In this document: positions 46,600 through 58,285 of the stretch, in pieces | Numbering within the stretch: position 1 is the stretch's first letter | Layout: every line of letters begins with the position of its first letter | Assembly: GCA_004352715.1 (NCBI GenBank) | Contig: SCFE01000015.1 | Span: 212,511 to 276,510, forward strand | Direction: 5' to 3' | DNA from: Hofstenia miamia | Taxonomy: Eukaryota; Xenacoelomorpha; Acoela | DNA: 64,000 nt | The notes under the pieces: model-generated | Databases searched by the model: none | What the model was told of the DNA's origin: nothing | The model's input: the letters and a program-made list of their open reading frames with translations, nothing else | Position numbers and translations under genes: made by a program

Positions 46600-47572
46600 A
46601 TATCTATATTACATTGTCTAATTAGGTGACCTATAAATAGACTAATAAAAATACCGAGCATGTATTGTTATCTAAATGTAAGGTAGGAAGTTGCAAGTAT
46701 GTTAATTAAAGCCAATAGTTATTGGTAATGGCTGAAGTAATATTTATTAAGCAGCTAGTGACATTGCCAGGTTGTGAAGTACAAAATTACACATTACAAA
46801 GTGAGTTTAAGTCAGTTACATCCAGCCTTGAGAGCTGCACTGAGTTAGGATAGGGAACACATAAGTTACTTTGTTGAGCTGAGACTTGCAACTACTCAAT
46901 CAACAACAGAGGCACATGAATGTGGATTGGTTCAGAGATCAGAGTTGGGCAGAGGCCACAGTGGAATCACAGAGAGGAACTGCAATGACAGCATACCTGA
47001 ATAGTATTGGGTTACTTGAAATTAATACAAGTTAATAACAATGTATCTCATGTCAGAGTAAAGAATTAATATTAATTATCATCATTATGTTTGTAAGATG
47101 CAACTAAGAAACAATTTAGCAAATTAGTACTTCTCAACAAATAATTTGACTAAACAAAGGGGGCAAAAACACTTCCATTATTTTTAGCCATTTTGGCAGA
47201 CAAATAAATTCAAATTTCAAATGACAGGTACATTTTGAATTTAACTATAAACAGAGTGAGAATCAATTTGGAAACTATTGAAGTAAATTCTTTGAAAATC
47301 TTATCTTTAGATTTTATTTGGTTTGCTTATTTATAAATCATGTCAAGCTAAATGGTAGATGCAGTAGTAGTGGCTTGGGCACACATCAGGAGTGATTCAA
47401 GGGTCCTTGATCCAAGCCATGAACCTGCATTTATGTTAGGTGTATGAATAGGAGTTTTTCTCCATTTAGCTGACTATTGATTCATTTGTTTGCATGTATT
47501 AAATAATTGATTATCAGAGATAAGGCTAGGTAGCCTACTGTAGTTTATATCTATATTACATTGTCTAATATT
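46600..47572. repeat. Rearranged inverted copy of the 61.2-62.2 kb LTR-like unit
   Basis: 46,600-47,058 is the reverse complement of about 61,671-61,210, and 47,059-47,572 that of about 62,175-61,665. In element orientation the two halves are swapped, as if taken from tandem units. It includes a copy of the conserved KQLVTLPGCEVQNYTLQ reading (plus strand, ~46,750-46,880). It ends at the 47,573 gap. Confidence 0.7.
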
Positions 47573-48572
47573 NNNNNNNNNNNNNNNNNNNNNNNNNNNN
47601 NNNNNNNNNNNNNNNNNNNNNNNNNNNNNNNNNNNNNNNNNNNNNNNNNNNNNNNNNNNNNNNNNNNNNNNNNNNNNNNNNNNNNNNNNNNNNNNNNNNN
47701 NNNNNNNNNNNNNNNNNNNNNNNNNNNNNNNNNNNNNNNNNNNNNNNNNNNNNNNNNNNNNNNNNNNNNNNNNNNNNNNNNNNNNNNNNNNNNNNNNNNN
47801 NNNNNNNNNNNNNNNNNNNNNNNNNNNNNNNNNNNNNNNNNNNNNNNNNNNNNNNNNNNNNNNNNNNNNNNNNNNNNNNNNNNNNNNNNNNNNNNNNNNN
47901 NNNNNNNNNNNNNNNNNNNNNNNNNNNNNNNNNNNNNNNNNNNNNNNNNNNNNNNNNNNNNNNNNNNNNNNNNNNNNNNNNNNNNNNNNNNNNNNNNNNN
48001 NNNNNNNNNNNNNNNNNNNNNNNNNNNNNNNNNNNNNNNNNNNNNNNNNNNNNNNNNNNNNNNNNNNNNNNNNNNNNNNNNNNNNNNNNNNNNNNNNNNN
48101 NNNNNNNNNNNNNNNNNNNNNNNNNNNNNNNNNNNNNNNNNNNNNNNNNNNNNNNNNNNNNNNNNNNNNNNNNNNNNNNNNNNNNNNNNNNNNNNNNNNN
48201 NNNNNNNNNNNNNNNNNNNNNNNNNNNNNNNNNNNNNNNNNNNNNNNNNNNNNNNNNNNNNNNNNNNNNNNNNNNNNNNNNNNNNNNNNNNNNNNNNNNN
48301 NNNNNNNNNNNNNNNNNNNNNNNNNNNNNNNNNNNNNNNNNNNNNNNNNNNNNNNNNNNNNNNNNNNNNNNNNNNNNNNNNNNNNNNNNNNNNNNNNNNN
48401 NNNNNNNNNNNNNNNNNNNNNNNNNNNNNNNNNNNNNNNNNNNNNNNNNNNNNNNNNNNNNNNNNNNNNNNNNNNNNNNNNNNNNNNNNNNNNNNNNNNN
48501 NNNNNNNNNNNNNNNNNNNNNNNNNNNNNNNNNNNNNNNNNNNNNNNNNNNNNNNNNNNNNNNNNNNNNNNN
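47573..48572. other. Assembly gap (1000 N)
   Basis: Placeholder gap immediately outside the left inverted repeat. Confidence 0.99.
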
Positions 48573-49156
48573 ACAATCTCTTTTTGTTTAACTAAAAATG
48601 TTTAATTTGTTCTACATGTATTATCTTCAAATAGTTTGTTTTCCCGAACACGAATTAAACACCGTTCATGTAAGCAATCGAAATATGGAAAATTGATAGC
48701 ATTGACGGAAACAAAAATGTGTGATAGCGAGGAATATTAACAAAATGCGAAATGTGTTTTTTGAAGCCTCTCAAAAACGATATAAGCAATGTATGTATAA
48801 CCTTTTCGAAATTATGGAAAATTAGTTTGTAATATTATGTGTATGTATCCCGAAAGGGGTTGTTATAATAAGGTATATATTAACATGGCGCAAAGCAAAC
48901 AAATGTGATATTATCAAAGTGAAATTACTCATACCAAAAAATGGCCCCAACATGTAAATCAATTAAAAGCATTACTAATTGAAATCCATTAGTAGACATA
49001 CTTAAAAATATCTGACGTCACTAAAAACCCATTAGTAAGATGTCAAAACACCTGTCAAGTAGAATGACTCACTAATTAACATTTGCAAACACCCCCTTGA
49101 TATCGCAGAGCTCAAGGTCATTTTGTGGGATCAAGCCTGCCTTAATATCACTACTG
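48573..49156. repeat. Left arm of a ~550-bp inverted repeat
   Basis: Reverse complement of 62,959-63,500. Identity is very high in the inner ~350 bp (AAACCCATTAGTAAGATGTC..., CACCCCCTTGATATCGCAGA...) and drops outwards, where ~100 bp is unmatched. It retains CpGs, unlike the 34-45.9 kb block. The inner boundary is sharp: CACTACTG then divergence. Confidence 0.88.
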
Positions 49157-49204
49157 TTGTCATTATTGAGCATTATCTCTTTTGTTTTCTTGTAATCTTC
49201 TCTC

Positions 49205-50441
49205 TCAGCCTATTGCCTTGGCTCCTTCTTTGCTATTCACATAGGTTTTATATTTGTGTAAGAAAGTTTTTGCGATTTTTACGTTTTTCGGTATCCTCCA
49301 TCTTGGGAGTGCCATCGGGATGGAGACTGTCTCTGGTGGGGTACAAATGAGGATCTTCGTTTTTATCTGTTTTTCTATTTCTCTGTAGTTCTCTGATGTT
49401 GTTTGTGCTGTTGCCAGTTCAATCATGGCTGGGTAATTGATTTTACTATCTTTCAACGTGTCCCAAAAAATCTGCGTTAATCCTCTTCTGCTCATTTTTA
49501 TCTGAATTTTCTCATTTATTTCTAGTTATGAAGTGATGCTTTCTATGTCCACTGCTAGCTGGTTACATGGTTTCAGCATTTCTTCTAGTTCTGTTTTTGT
49601 GAATGCTCCCGTGAACATAAGTTTCATTGATGCGACCATTTGCTCTTCTTTCACATACTGGTAGTTTCTGGAGCGAATTTCCTCCGACTCTTTTGTTATC
49701 TTTATCTCAACTAAAAATCTTTCATCATCTGTGTTGATCCATTCCATTTTGTGTTCTGGTGTGGAGTCTCCCCATTTCTCTATATTTATTCTATCAATTT
49801 GTTGTTGGGTTTTCAGGGATAGGATTAGTTGTGTTGATGTTAATAGTTCCTCCTCCTCCAGAATTTCTTTCTGTGTCTTGGTTATCATCACGCAGACTTT
49901 GACAGGTTCTGTTATACCTCCTCTCCACATCATTTCTTCACTCTTAATGATCTCTTTTTCATATCTTTTCATGTCTTGTTTGAGCACTTGTTTTTGTCTT
50001 TCATCATTTTTGCGATCTCCTTGGTGTCTGCAATTTTTCTCTTTATGATCTTTTTGGTTGTTAGCCAAGGTTCTGTTTGGACCTGCCTTAGCCACGTTTC
50101 TGATGTAGCACCCCACATGTATTTTCTCATGGGTTCGTCAAATATTTTTATTTCTTCTGGCGCAATTCGTGTTATATTTCCATGTCTACTGTTGACATTC
50201 TTCCCATCAGACTCTTATTGACTATTACTCTGCTAATAAATTTCTCAATTTCTTGCATCAGCTTTTTCAGTTTGTCAGGGGATGTCAATTTCTCTACATG
50301 TCCTTTGAGTAGCCAGTTTTTCATTTGAGTGTTTATTGGGGACATCGCTATTTCATATTTCTTCGCCTTTGTTAGTTTGTGTTGGCCTGCTCTTGAGATT
50401 GTACTCCTTGCTCTTGTGTCATGAATATCGCCAACAGCCAT
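49205..50441 (-). CDS. Unrecognised polyprotein, C-terminal part (broken)
   Basis: Minus-strand frames in order: 50441-50172 (INTQMKNWLLKGHVEKLTSP), about 50,130-49,970 (WGATSETWLRQVQTEPWLTT), then after a frameshift near 49,970 the frame to 49,526 (MMWRGGITEPVKVCVMITKT; LTSTQLILSLKTQQQIDRIN), and 49495-49205 (SRRGLTQIFWDTLKDSKINY, end KEGAKAIG). It is acidic/basic and helical in feel, with no zinc-finger, protease, RT, helicase or integrase motif. It ends about 50 bp inside the left inverted repeat. It reads as the C-terminal continuation of the frames at 50,488-52,147. I do not recognise the family. Confidence 0.5.
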
Positions 50442-50487
50442 GCGGATGTTCTAAATCTGATTTCTGGGGCGTTATTTTCTTCGAATA

Positions 50488-52147
50488 TCATATTTTTGAA
50501 GTCTTTTTTGATTTTAGCTCGTACACTCTATTTATTTCTGTCAGTGCTACCTCAATTGTTTTGTGGTATTTTTTCAAAAGAGCTTTGATAGCTATTTCAG
50601 GGCATTCTTCTTTAGTTTTCTTCTGCAATTTCATTTCGTTCCATATTTCTTGTATTTTGATGTGCTCCTGTCTCTGTATGAGGCTGCACTTAATGAACAC
50701 CATTTTCACTTTTCCATGCCCTCTGCATTTGTTGTCATTTCTATTGTTTTGATTTGTTTGTATAGCTCTATGGCTATGCAAGGATCTACCATTAATCTGC
50801 AGTAGGCTACCCAATAATCTATTTGTAGATTGTGGCGTATTAATTCTGCTATTTTTGTCTCTGTTGCTATTTTCTCCCACAGGAAAACGTTCTCCACTCA
50901 TATTTGTAAATTGCCCAGAAAAGGTGGCAGTTCTTTGAGAGTCGTTCTTCCAATAATCACCATTCTTATACCCTGGACTCTTGCCATCCTCAGTATCTGA
51001 TCTAATTGTTGTTCCAAATTTTTGTTGTACTCTTTTTCCTTAAGAATATGGATGATCATTAGATTGTCTTTGTTGATGTTAATTTCTGGTATTTTTGCAA
51101 TTTGTTCTACATATGCCATGATTGTTTGGGCTTTTTCAAGTGTGAATTTTCATCGGATGTGAAATGTACCATACTTCAACAGTCTTATGGTATTTTTTTG
51201 ACAGGGCCTCAATATGTATCTCTGGCCATTTTTCTTCTGTCTTCTTTCATAGCTGCATTTCATTCCATATCACTTGTATTCTCTTTATATGTTCCTGCCT
51301 TTGCATGAGGCTGCACTTGATGAACAGTGTGTTTGCTCTTTCTACGTCCTCTGCATTTGTTGTCATTTCTATTGTTTTCACCTTCTTAAATAAATCATTG
51401 CAGGTCTACCATTAATCTGCAATAGGCTACCCAATAATCGATTTGTAAGTCTAGGCAAATTAATTCCGCGACCTTTGCTTCCATTGTTAGTTTCTCCATA
51501 GGAACACGTTTTTGACCTGTATCTCTAGTTCTCTCAGGAACGATGGTAGTTCTCTGATCATTGTTCTCCCGATGATTACTACTCTTATGCCCTGCACTCT
51601 AGCCATTCTTAAAGTTTGATCTAACTGTTTTCCCAAATTTTTGTTATACTCTTCCTCCTTTAGGATGTGAACAATTGTTAGATTGTCCCCATCAATGTTA
51701 ATTTCTGGTATCTTCGCAATCTGTTCTATGTATGCCATGATTGCTTGGGCTGTTTCTAGTGTGAAGTTGTCATTGAAGGTGACATGAACCATGCTGCGCA
51801 TATATGGTCGTTCTACCATTTCGTCTAGTTCTTTTTGATAGCTTATAATCATGTTGACCATTGGTCTTTTCAGCACATCTAATACTATCAGTAAATTGCT
51901 GCCCTCTGTCTTTGCTATCTTTTTGAATGTGACTCTTGGTTTCCAGTGACAGTTTTTGATATGTGTTGGTTCTCATTTTCATTGTTCCCATAAAATAGGG
52001 GTGCAGGGTTTCTCCATCTATTTTTGACATCCTTTTCTCTCTGTTTTTTGAGCACACTGTTCTTTCAGATGTGCTTTCAGAGGGGGTGTGTAGCTGTGTA
52101 ATCCGTAGTGGTCTACTGGTGCTTGGCTCACCATCGAGTGAGTCCAT
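50488..52147 (-). CDS. Unrecognised polyprotein, N-terminal part with internal duplication (broken)
   Basis: Frames: 52147-51770 (start DSLDGEPSTSRPLRITQLHT; MSKIDGETLHPYFMGTMKMR), then a shift into 51876-51487 (MVNMIISYQKELDEMVERPY; RMARVQGIRVVIIGRTMIRE), a degraded stretch, then 51119-50898 (RMARVQGIRMVIIGRTTLKE) and 50901-50488 (FIKCSLIQRQEHIKIQEIWN, NRVYELKSKKTSKI). The block containing IEQIAKIPEI, RMARVQGIR, EHIK..Q.IWNEM and KKYHKT appears twice, about 600 bp apart, so part of the protein is tandemly duplicated. No known domain recognised. It lies downstream of the integrase on the same strand. Confidence 0.5.
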
Positions 52148-52223
52148 GCTGATGGTTTCAACTGATTAGCCCTTGAATTGGCTCACACTTGGCGCTTTCA
52201 GCAATTGACCAGTTGTGGGATCC

Positions 52224-53120
52224 GTAGATATGTCAGCCTCAAATTGCTTTTGTATGTGTACGGTTCTTTGCCACTTGCACCTTCCCTGGGAACTCCAATT
52301 TTCTCACTTCCCTCAAGTTGGTAAAGTGGACTGGAAGGAAAGTTGAACTGCTTTTCACCAGTTCTCTGCATGCCCTCAAATCAGTGTTGCAGATCTCTGG
52401 GGTTGTCACTGGTTCTCTGCTTGCCCTCAAGTTGGCAGTGCAGATCTCCAGCAGGAGAGGCATTATGTCTTTTTGTCTCCCTGCCCTAGAATTTGCGCCT
52501 TTGATTAGTCATTGGTTTGTTCTTGTCCTTTCCACCTTCTGTCTGATGTCCAGTTTGAGACCTCCTTCATATTCTTCTCCACGGGTTTGATGTTGTCATC
52601 TCCTCAGCTCTCTAGTTCTGGCACACTCTCTTCCTCAGTGGTTGTTGCTGTNTGTAGATATGTCAGCTTTGGATCACTTCCATATGTGTACAGTTCTTTG
52701 CCCACTTGCACCTTCCCTAGGAACTTCAATTGTCACACTGCCCTCAAGTTGGCAAAGTGGACTGGAGGGAAAGTTGAGCTGCTTTTCACCAGTTATCTGC
52801 ATGGCCTGAAATAGGTGTTGCAGATCTCTGGGGTTATCACTGGTTCTCTGCTTGCCCTTGAATTGGCAGTGCAGATCTCCAGCAGAGGCATTATGTATTT
52901 CGTCTCCCTGCCCTCAAATCAGTGTTGGGGACTACTCAGATGCCTTCTCACTCTGTGCCATTGATTAGTCATTGGTTCATTCTTGTCCCTTCCACCTTCC
53001 ATCTGATGTCCAGTTCAAGACCTCCTTTGTATTCTTCTCTGTGGTTTTGATGTTGTCATCTCCTCAGCTCTCTGGTTTTGGTGCACTCTCTTCTCCTCAG
53101 CAGTTGTTGCTGTTGCATCT
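52224..53120. repeat. Two diverged tandem units (~430-460 bp) after pol
   Basis: Units start with GTAGATATGTCAGC at 52,224 and 52,654 and share blocks TTGCCCTCAAGTTGG, AAAGTGGACTGGA, CTGCTTTTCACCAGTT and CAGATCTCTGGGGTT. They differ at many positions, so this is not a pure assembly duplicate, although a single N sits at the junction (52,652). Internally each unit itself repeats a CCCTCAAxT-GGCAGTGCAGATCTC motif. It is probably the untranslated region downstream of the integrase, possibly including part of the 3' LTR. Confidence 0.65.
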
Positions 53121-53245
53121 TGTCATATTTGCCTAAATTCAGAAAGTAAATTTAAATCCCATACCTCTGGGTCATATATGTATTTATCTCTTGCTGCTCG
53201 CCTTGGCAGCTCTCTCCTTTGTAAATTTTCATTATTGATGTTCAT

Positions 53246-54410
53246 TTAGAATTCCTCATTGAAACCTTCTTCTGGTAAACTGTCTAATTCACTCATATCA
53301 TACATAATTTCATTTCCATTAATTTGATTTATTTTAAATTTGGTGTTTTCCTCTAGTCTCAAATCCTCGATATCTGCTATTGCTTGTTTTAAATTCTGGA
53401 AATGCAACAATCTGCCATTGTTTAGCATATACTCATTATTTGGTAGTACCTGAGTTATTTTATATGGACCTGACCAAATTGTTTTCAACTTTCAGACCTG
53501 GTTTGTGTCTGTCAGTTTCATTGGTGCAAATGCATAAACTGTGTTGCCTATTTTGTGTTCATGACCATAGATTTTTTTATTATAGTTTTGCTGTTGTCTC
53601 ACGGTGGATTTCTTTGTGTTGTGGCACATTGTCTTGAGTATTGCTGTTATTTGGTTTCTTAATTGATTCACATATTGATTGTCCATCTTCTCACTGTAGG
53701 CAAAATATTGCATTGATAATGGCATTGTCACCTCTCTTCCAAACATGCCCTTAAATGGTGTTATTCCTGTTGTTGAGTGTACAGATGTGTTATAAAAGTA
53801 TTTGATCATTTTGATTACTTCCCGCCACTTGTGGCCCCCTATCCTCAATGTTGTCACTCTTATCAGTTTGATCAGTGTCCTGTTCAATCTTTCTATGGCG
53901 CCATTTGCCTGCAGGTGATATGCTGTCATCCTTTTGCTCACTACTTCCAGTAAATGTGACATTTCCTGAAATAGATTACTTTCAAATTGTGGCCCCTTGT
54001 CTCTGATTATTGTCTCCATGGGTCCAAACTTTAAGATCCATTCTTTCATTACTATCTCCACAGTTGTTTCAGCCATTGTGATCTTCATGGGGATCAATCT
54101 CACGTACTTGGTGAAGTTGTCTACCATTACTAGTAAATGTTGATATCCCTCTCTGTCTTTTGATAACATCTCCAAATCTATATGTATGATTTTGTTGGGT
54201 TGTGTAACTATGATTTTTTCCAGTGGTGCTCTCTGCATTGGGAAATGCTGTTTGTGTTTGAGGAGGCATGTTGTACACTTGTTGATTATTTCCTCTGTGA
54301 CTTTTCTCACTGCTGTTGTGATAAACCTTGTGTTGAAAGTGCTATCAGTTTGTGTAATGCCTAGATGGCCCTTTTTGTGCACTTTTCTTATTAAGTCTCA
54401 TTTTTAGTAT
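53246..54410 (-). pseudogene. Integrase domain of a Ty3/gypsy-like element
   Basis: Minus strand: H-K-K-G-H then C-T-T-C form the HHCC zinc-binding module. The catalytic core follows with IIHIDLEML (D), TIIRDKGPQFES (D) and GAIERLNRTL (E) at the expected D-D-35-E spacing. After a TGA at 53,492-53,494 comes KLKTIWSGPYKITQVLP, the GPY/F module, and an acidic tail ending at 53,246. Another TGA lies upstream at 54,398-54,400. The catalytic triad is intact, but the frame has at least these two stops, so it is inactive as it stands. It follows RT and RNase H, the Ty3/gypsy order. Confidence 0.88.
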
Positions 54411-54516
54411 TTTGGTATTGTGATCCTATTGTTCTGTGCTTCCATGTATACGAGTCAATTCTTGTTTCTTTTCTATCTATACCTTTTGTAGTAACTCTAT
54501 GTTAATCTTGATAGTT

Positions 54517-55930
54517 TTAAGCTTGGTTCCTGTACCTTCTTATGATTACATTTAGTATCACATCATCTTTTTGTTTCTCTATGATCTCTGATTCTAATAT
54601 TTCTTCCTTTATTGTGATTGGCAACACTGCTTGTCCCTTCTTATCAACATTTATCTCTGGCAACTCCTCATACTCCATGTGTGGTAGGAATTGAAACCTC
54701 TTTTTCTCTCTGTCTTCTTTAGCTGCATCTCTCTGGTATTCTGGGAGCATGGTCCAGAAATCAGCATTGGTACGCAGTGTCCCTCTTTAGTGTTCAATGG
54801 TGAAGGTGAATTCATTTAAGTATTTGATCCATCTTGATACTATTCCTGACTTATCACCTGAGAATTTTTTGAGCCATGCTATGCTGCTGTTATCTGTGCA
54901 GACTCAAAATTCCCATCCAATCAAAAAGTGTCTGAATTTTTTTTATGCTCTTGATCAGCACAAGCATCTCTAATTTTGTTGATCAATAGTTCTTCTTGCT
55001 TGGTTTTAATTTCTGACTAAAAAACTGTATTGGCACTTCTTTGTTGTTCTTCAGTTGTCCAAGTGTTGCTCTGATTGCTACCTTTTTAGCGTCGCAGTCT
55101 AGGATGAATGTTTCACTGTAGTCAGTCATATTCAATGATGGCAGTTTGGCTCACTCTTCTTTTATATTGTCTAGTTCTTCCTGTTCTTGCCACGTCCATA
55201 TAAAAGGCACTGACTTCCTCATTAGCTGTGTCATCTTAGCAGTCTTCCCCACAATGTTGGGTATAAATGTTCCATAATAGTTAAGAACTCCATTATGCTC
55301 TGTATGTCTTTTTTGTTGTTTGGCTTCTCTATCTTCTGGATCATATCTCTTGCCTTGTCTTTCATGCATATTCACCCCTTCTTGATCACTTGTCCTAGGA
55401 ATATGATTTTCTCCTTTAATATATTGCATTTGTTGCCATTGATTCTTAAGCCAACTTTTTCCAGGATCAATAGTGTTATTTCCAGTTGCCCTAAGTGCTC
55501 TTCTATCATGTTGCTTGTTACAATGATATTTTTGATGTACATGTTAACTCCTTCCTCCATTTTGTGTCTCTTGTTCTTTAATACTTTTGTTATGTACTTC
55601 TGGAATGTTGCCAGTGCCTTACATAAACCAAAAGCCATGTATATCCATTTGTACAAACCTTATGGAGTTATAAGTGCCATCTTTTTGATATCTTCCTCTT
55701 CCATTCTAACTTGCCAATATCTTGCATAGATCTATTGACGTGTAATATTTGTGCTTACTCACTTTGTATAGAATGTCTTCTATTCTAGGAAGCAGGTATG
55801 AGTCCTTTTTTGTTAAATTGTTCAGCTTTTGGAAGTCTATGCATAGTCTGTATTTTTCTCCTTGCTTCATGAATACTGTTGGCGCCACATATGGACTTTC
55901 ACTGGGTCAAATTATTTTGTTGTTGATAAA
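54517..55930 (-). pseudogene. Reverse transcriptase and RNase H of the same element
   Basis: RT starts near 55,930 with PYVAPTVFMKQGEKYRLCID (residues before it interrupted by a TGA at 55,907-55,909, where gypsy-type RTs usually have Arg), then FQKLNNLTKKDSYLLPRIED and TSIDLCKI. After a shift comes YMAFGLCKALATFQKYITK, and the catalytic Y-x-D-D region reads MYIKNIIVTS, so both aspartates are gone. VIKKG and LNYYGTFIP follow (55,410-55,250). Then the RNase H region (FILDCDAKKVAI near 55,110, FFSQKLKPSKKNY near 55,020) with stops, and a linker to 54,517. It is clearly non-functional. Confidence 0.85.
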
Positions 55931-56553
55931 ATTCATTGAGTATTCTATTGTATTTGTCCTTCAGCTGCTCTGGCACTTGTGTTACTGGCAGCTTTATTGG
56001 CTTGTTCATTGTTGTGATTATCTTGTGTGCTTTGCCTATCACATAGCCCATGCTTATTTCTCTGTAATTGAATATCTGTTTGTGTCTCTCCAGCACCTCT
56101 CTGAATTGTTGTAATTGTGTTTCATTTAGGTGTTGGTATTTCTCCTGTTTTATACTGGTCTTCTTCACTTGCTTTCATCTCTTTGCTCTCAAGTCAGCTG
56201 TGGGGAGTACTTGCTACATTGATGGTTTTTGTCCACTTGACCTTGAGTTGGCAGTGTGGAGTACCTCCTGTTTTTGTTTGCAAGTCCTCAAATCAACCAT
56301 ACAAACTACTCTGCTCATCAATGTCTTCCATTGTTCTAAAAATGGCTTTGATGCTGGACTTGACATACTTTCTGAGTATTCATACATTTGTTTTCCTTAT
56401 GTTGATGTTATGATTAGTTGCATTTAGTATCAGTATTCTCCCTTTTGTGTTTTTTATGGCACACACACTTGAAAGCATCAAAACTCTTTTTGAATTGATC
56501 CCTTTGTTATTGTAGATCATTATATCTGCTGTGATCTCTTCTTCTGCTTTAAT

Positions 56554-57064
56554 TTAATACATCCTCCACTGATATGGCTGCAGCTTTATGTCTTCTTCCA
56601 GTTCAAATACTATTGTTGATAGCTTTCCTTCTTGCTCCTTGATTTTGATTTCCTCTTCCCTCAGTTTAATTGTTCTATTGGAGTAATTTATTACACATCC
56701 ATTTTTTGTTAGGAAGTCATTGCCTAGTATCACCTCATATGGTGATAAATTGTTGTGATTGTCTATTACTACTAGCAATTGTTCAAAGGTTGTATTTGCT
56801 ATCCTGATTTGTACTGCATTGAGCTTGCCATTTGTATCTATGTATTCTCCAGATGCATTAATTAGTCTTTTGTTTGATCATTCCAAATCTTCTTGTTTAA
56901 ATCACAGTTTCATTGTGCATTCATGTGTTATTATCAATGTTGCCACTCCCATGTTGATTGTTGCCTTTGTTAATATTCCATTTAGCATTATTGTTATTGT
57001 GTTGATATTGTTCAAGTTTGTCAAGATCATTATCAGTGCTTGGTTTTTTGGAGTCAGTGCTTGA
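56554..57064 (-). pseudogene. Aspartic protease region
   Basis: The frame ending at 56,554 contains SPYEVILGNDFLTKNGCVIN and NRTIKLREEE, the typical C-terminal half of a retroelement protease (I-L-G-x-D-F-L ... I-D-Y). Upstream, near 56,960-56,925, the strand reads NMGVATLIITHE where the active-site D-S/T-G-A would be expected, and the aspartate is not visible. Several stops intervene (56,905 and 56,880 areas). The position between the zinc knuckle and RT is correct. Confidence 0.65.
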
Positions 57065-57182
57065 GCTAATTTTCCAATTCTTCTTCTGTTTGGGGATCTT
57101 CCAATAATTCTGCTTCATACTTGATTACATCCTCATCTTTGTAATATGCTTCCTCTTCTCTGATCATATTGATTTGTTTTCT

Positions 57183-57224
57183 GCATTCATCTTTCCTGTG
57201 ACCCTTCTGTCCACAGTTGTAACA
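57183..57224 (-). pseudogene. Gag nucleocapsid zinc knuckle
   Basis: The minus strand reads C-Y-N-C-G-Q-K-G-H-R-K-D-E-C, a perfect CX2CX4HX4C CCHC box, between the gag region and the protease. It is the best preserved part of the NC. Confidence 0.9.
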
Positions 57225-57308
57225 CTTAATGTCTCTCTCTCTCTAATTTTCTTTGAATTCCCTTTTTGCTTTTTATGTTGATGAACTTCTCTGTCTTCTT
57301 TTCCTTAT

Positions 57309-58285
57309 AAGCTTTTGTATTCCCTGTCTGTGTTTTATAACTGTTTCACCATTCTGTCAGCTTTTCTTTATTCCATACTGCTTTCTTGTAGATATGAGCA
57401 TTGTTTTCAATTGTTGCCTGTATGTCAATGGGTTTCCTAATCATATTCTCCAACTTGTCATCCATGTCACATTTAATTTCAAATTGGGTTCAAATATTCT
57501 CTGGCATTCCCTTGCAAATGTGGGAAAAAGGTCGTATTTTGAATATTTGTTTCCCTTTGAGCTGAGTGTCACCAGTCACTCCACCTGCTGGATGTAATTT
57601 CATATGTTGTCTCTGATTAACAGTTTGTAGTCTTGTTTCATGTCAGTATCTAAGAGTAGATAGTGTTGGGATGCCACTCCTGTTAGGTATAATGGAAATC
57701 TTGCAGCTGCTGCCTGTTGGTTTACTTTCCTTTCAGCCATTGTGATCTTAAACATTTGCAGCAATTCAAGAAAAGTTGGGTTGTAGCTTTCACCTTTCTC
57801 TTGAATTTTGGCAAGGTTGCTTTGTTTTGTTACGACTGTATTCTGGTAGCATCAAGCTCTTGTAGGTTGGTCTCCTTTGTACATTTGTCTATTCATTTAT
57901 TGTGAGTTGGTTCATTACTGCTTTTGTAATTTCATCAATAATTTTTTTTTCTCTTCTTCCTCTTCTTCTTCTGCTTCTGTAAATCATTTCTTGAAATTTG
58001 TGGGTGACGCCTGTAGGCTCCTCTCTTTTAATTGCTGAACTGTTATTTCATGCATTCTTGTTGCATTTGGATTTTCCTCTTTGTTTTCTCATATCACTCT
58101 CAGTTTGTATCTCAGATCTTCTAGCTCTCATTTCTGGTTTTCACAGTTCTTGTCTCTGTCCAGCTCTGTTGACCTGAGCTTGTCTTGTAGCTGTTCTATT
58201 TCTTGGGCTTGAATGTTGTTGTCTAGAATTAGCTGCCTGTTTTGATCTTCTAATTGTTGGCATATGTTTTCCCATTTTGTGTTCT
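57309..58285. repeat. 977-bp block, copy 1 of an exact direct duplication in gag
   Basis: Matches 58,287-59,263 with a constant offset of 978 and no mismatch seen. The copies are separated by one N at 58,286. As at 3,497, exact identity plus an N join indicates unmerged contig ends. The true element probably has this segment once. Confidence 0.92.
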
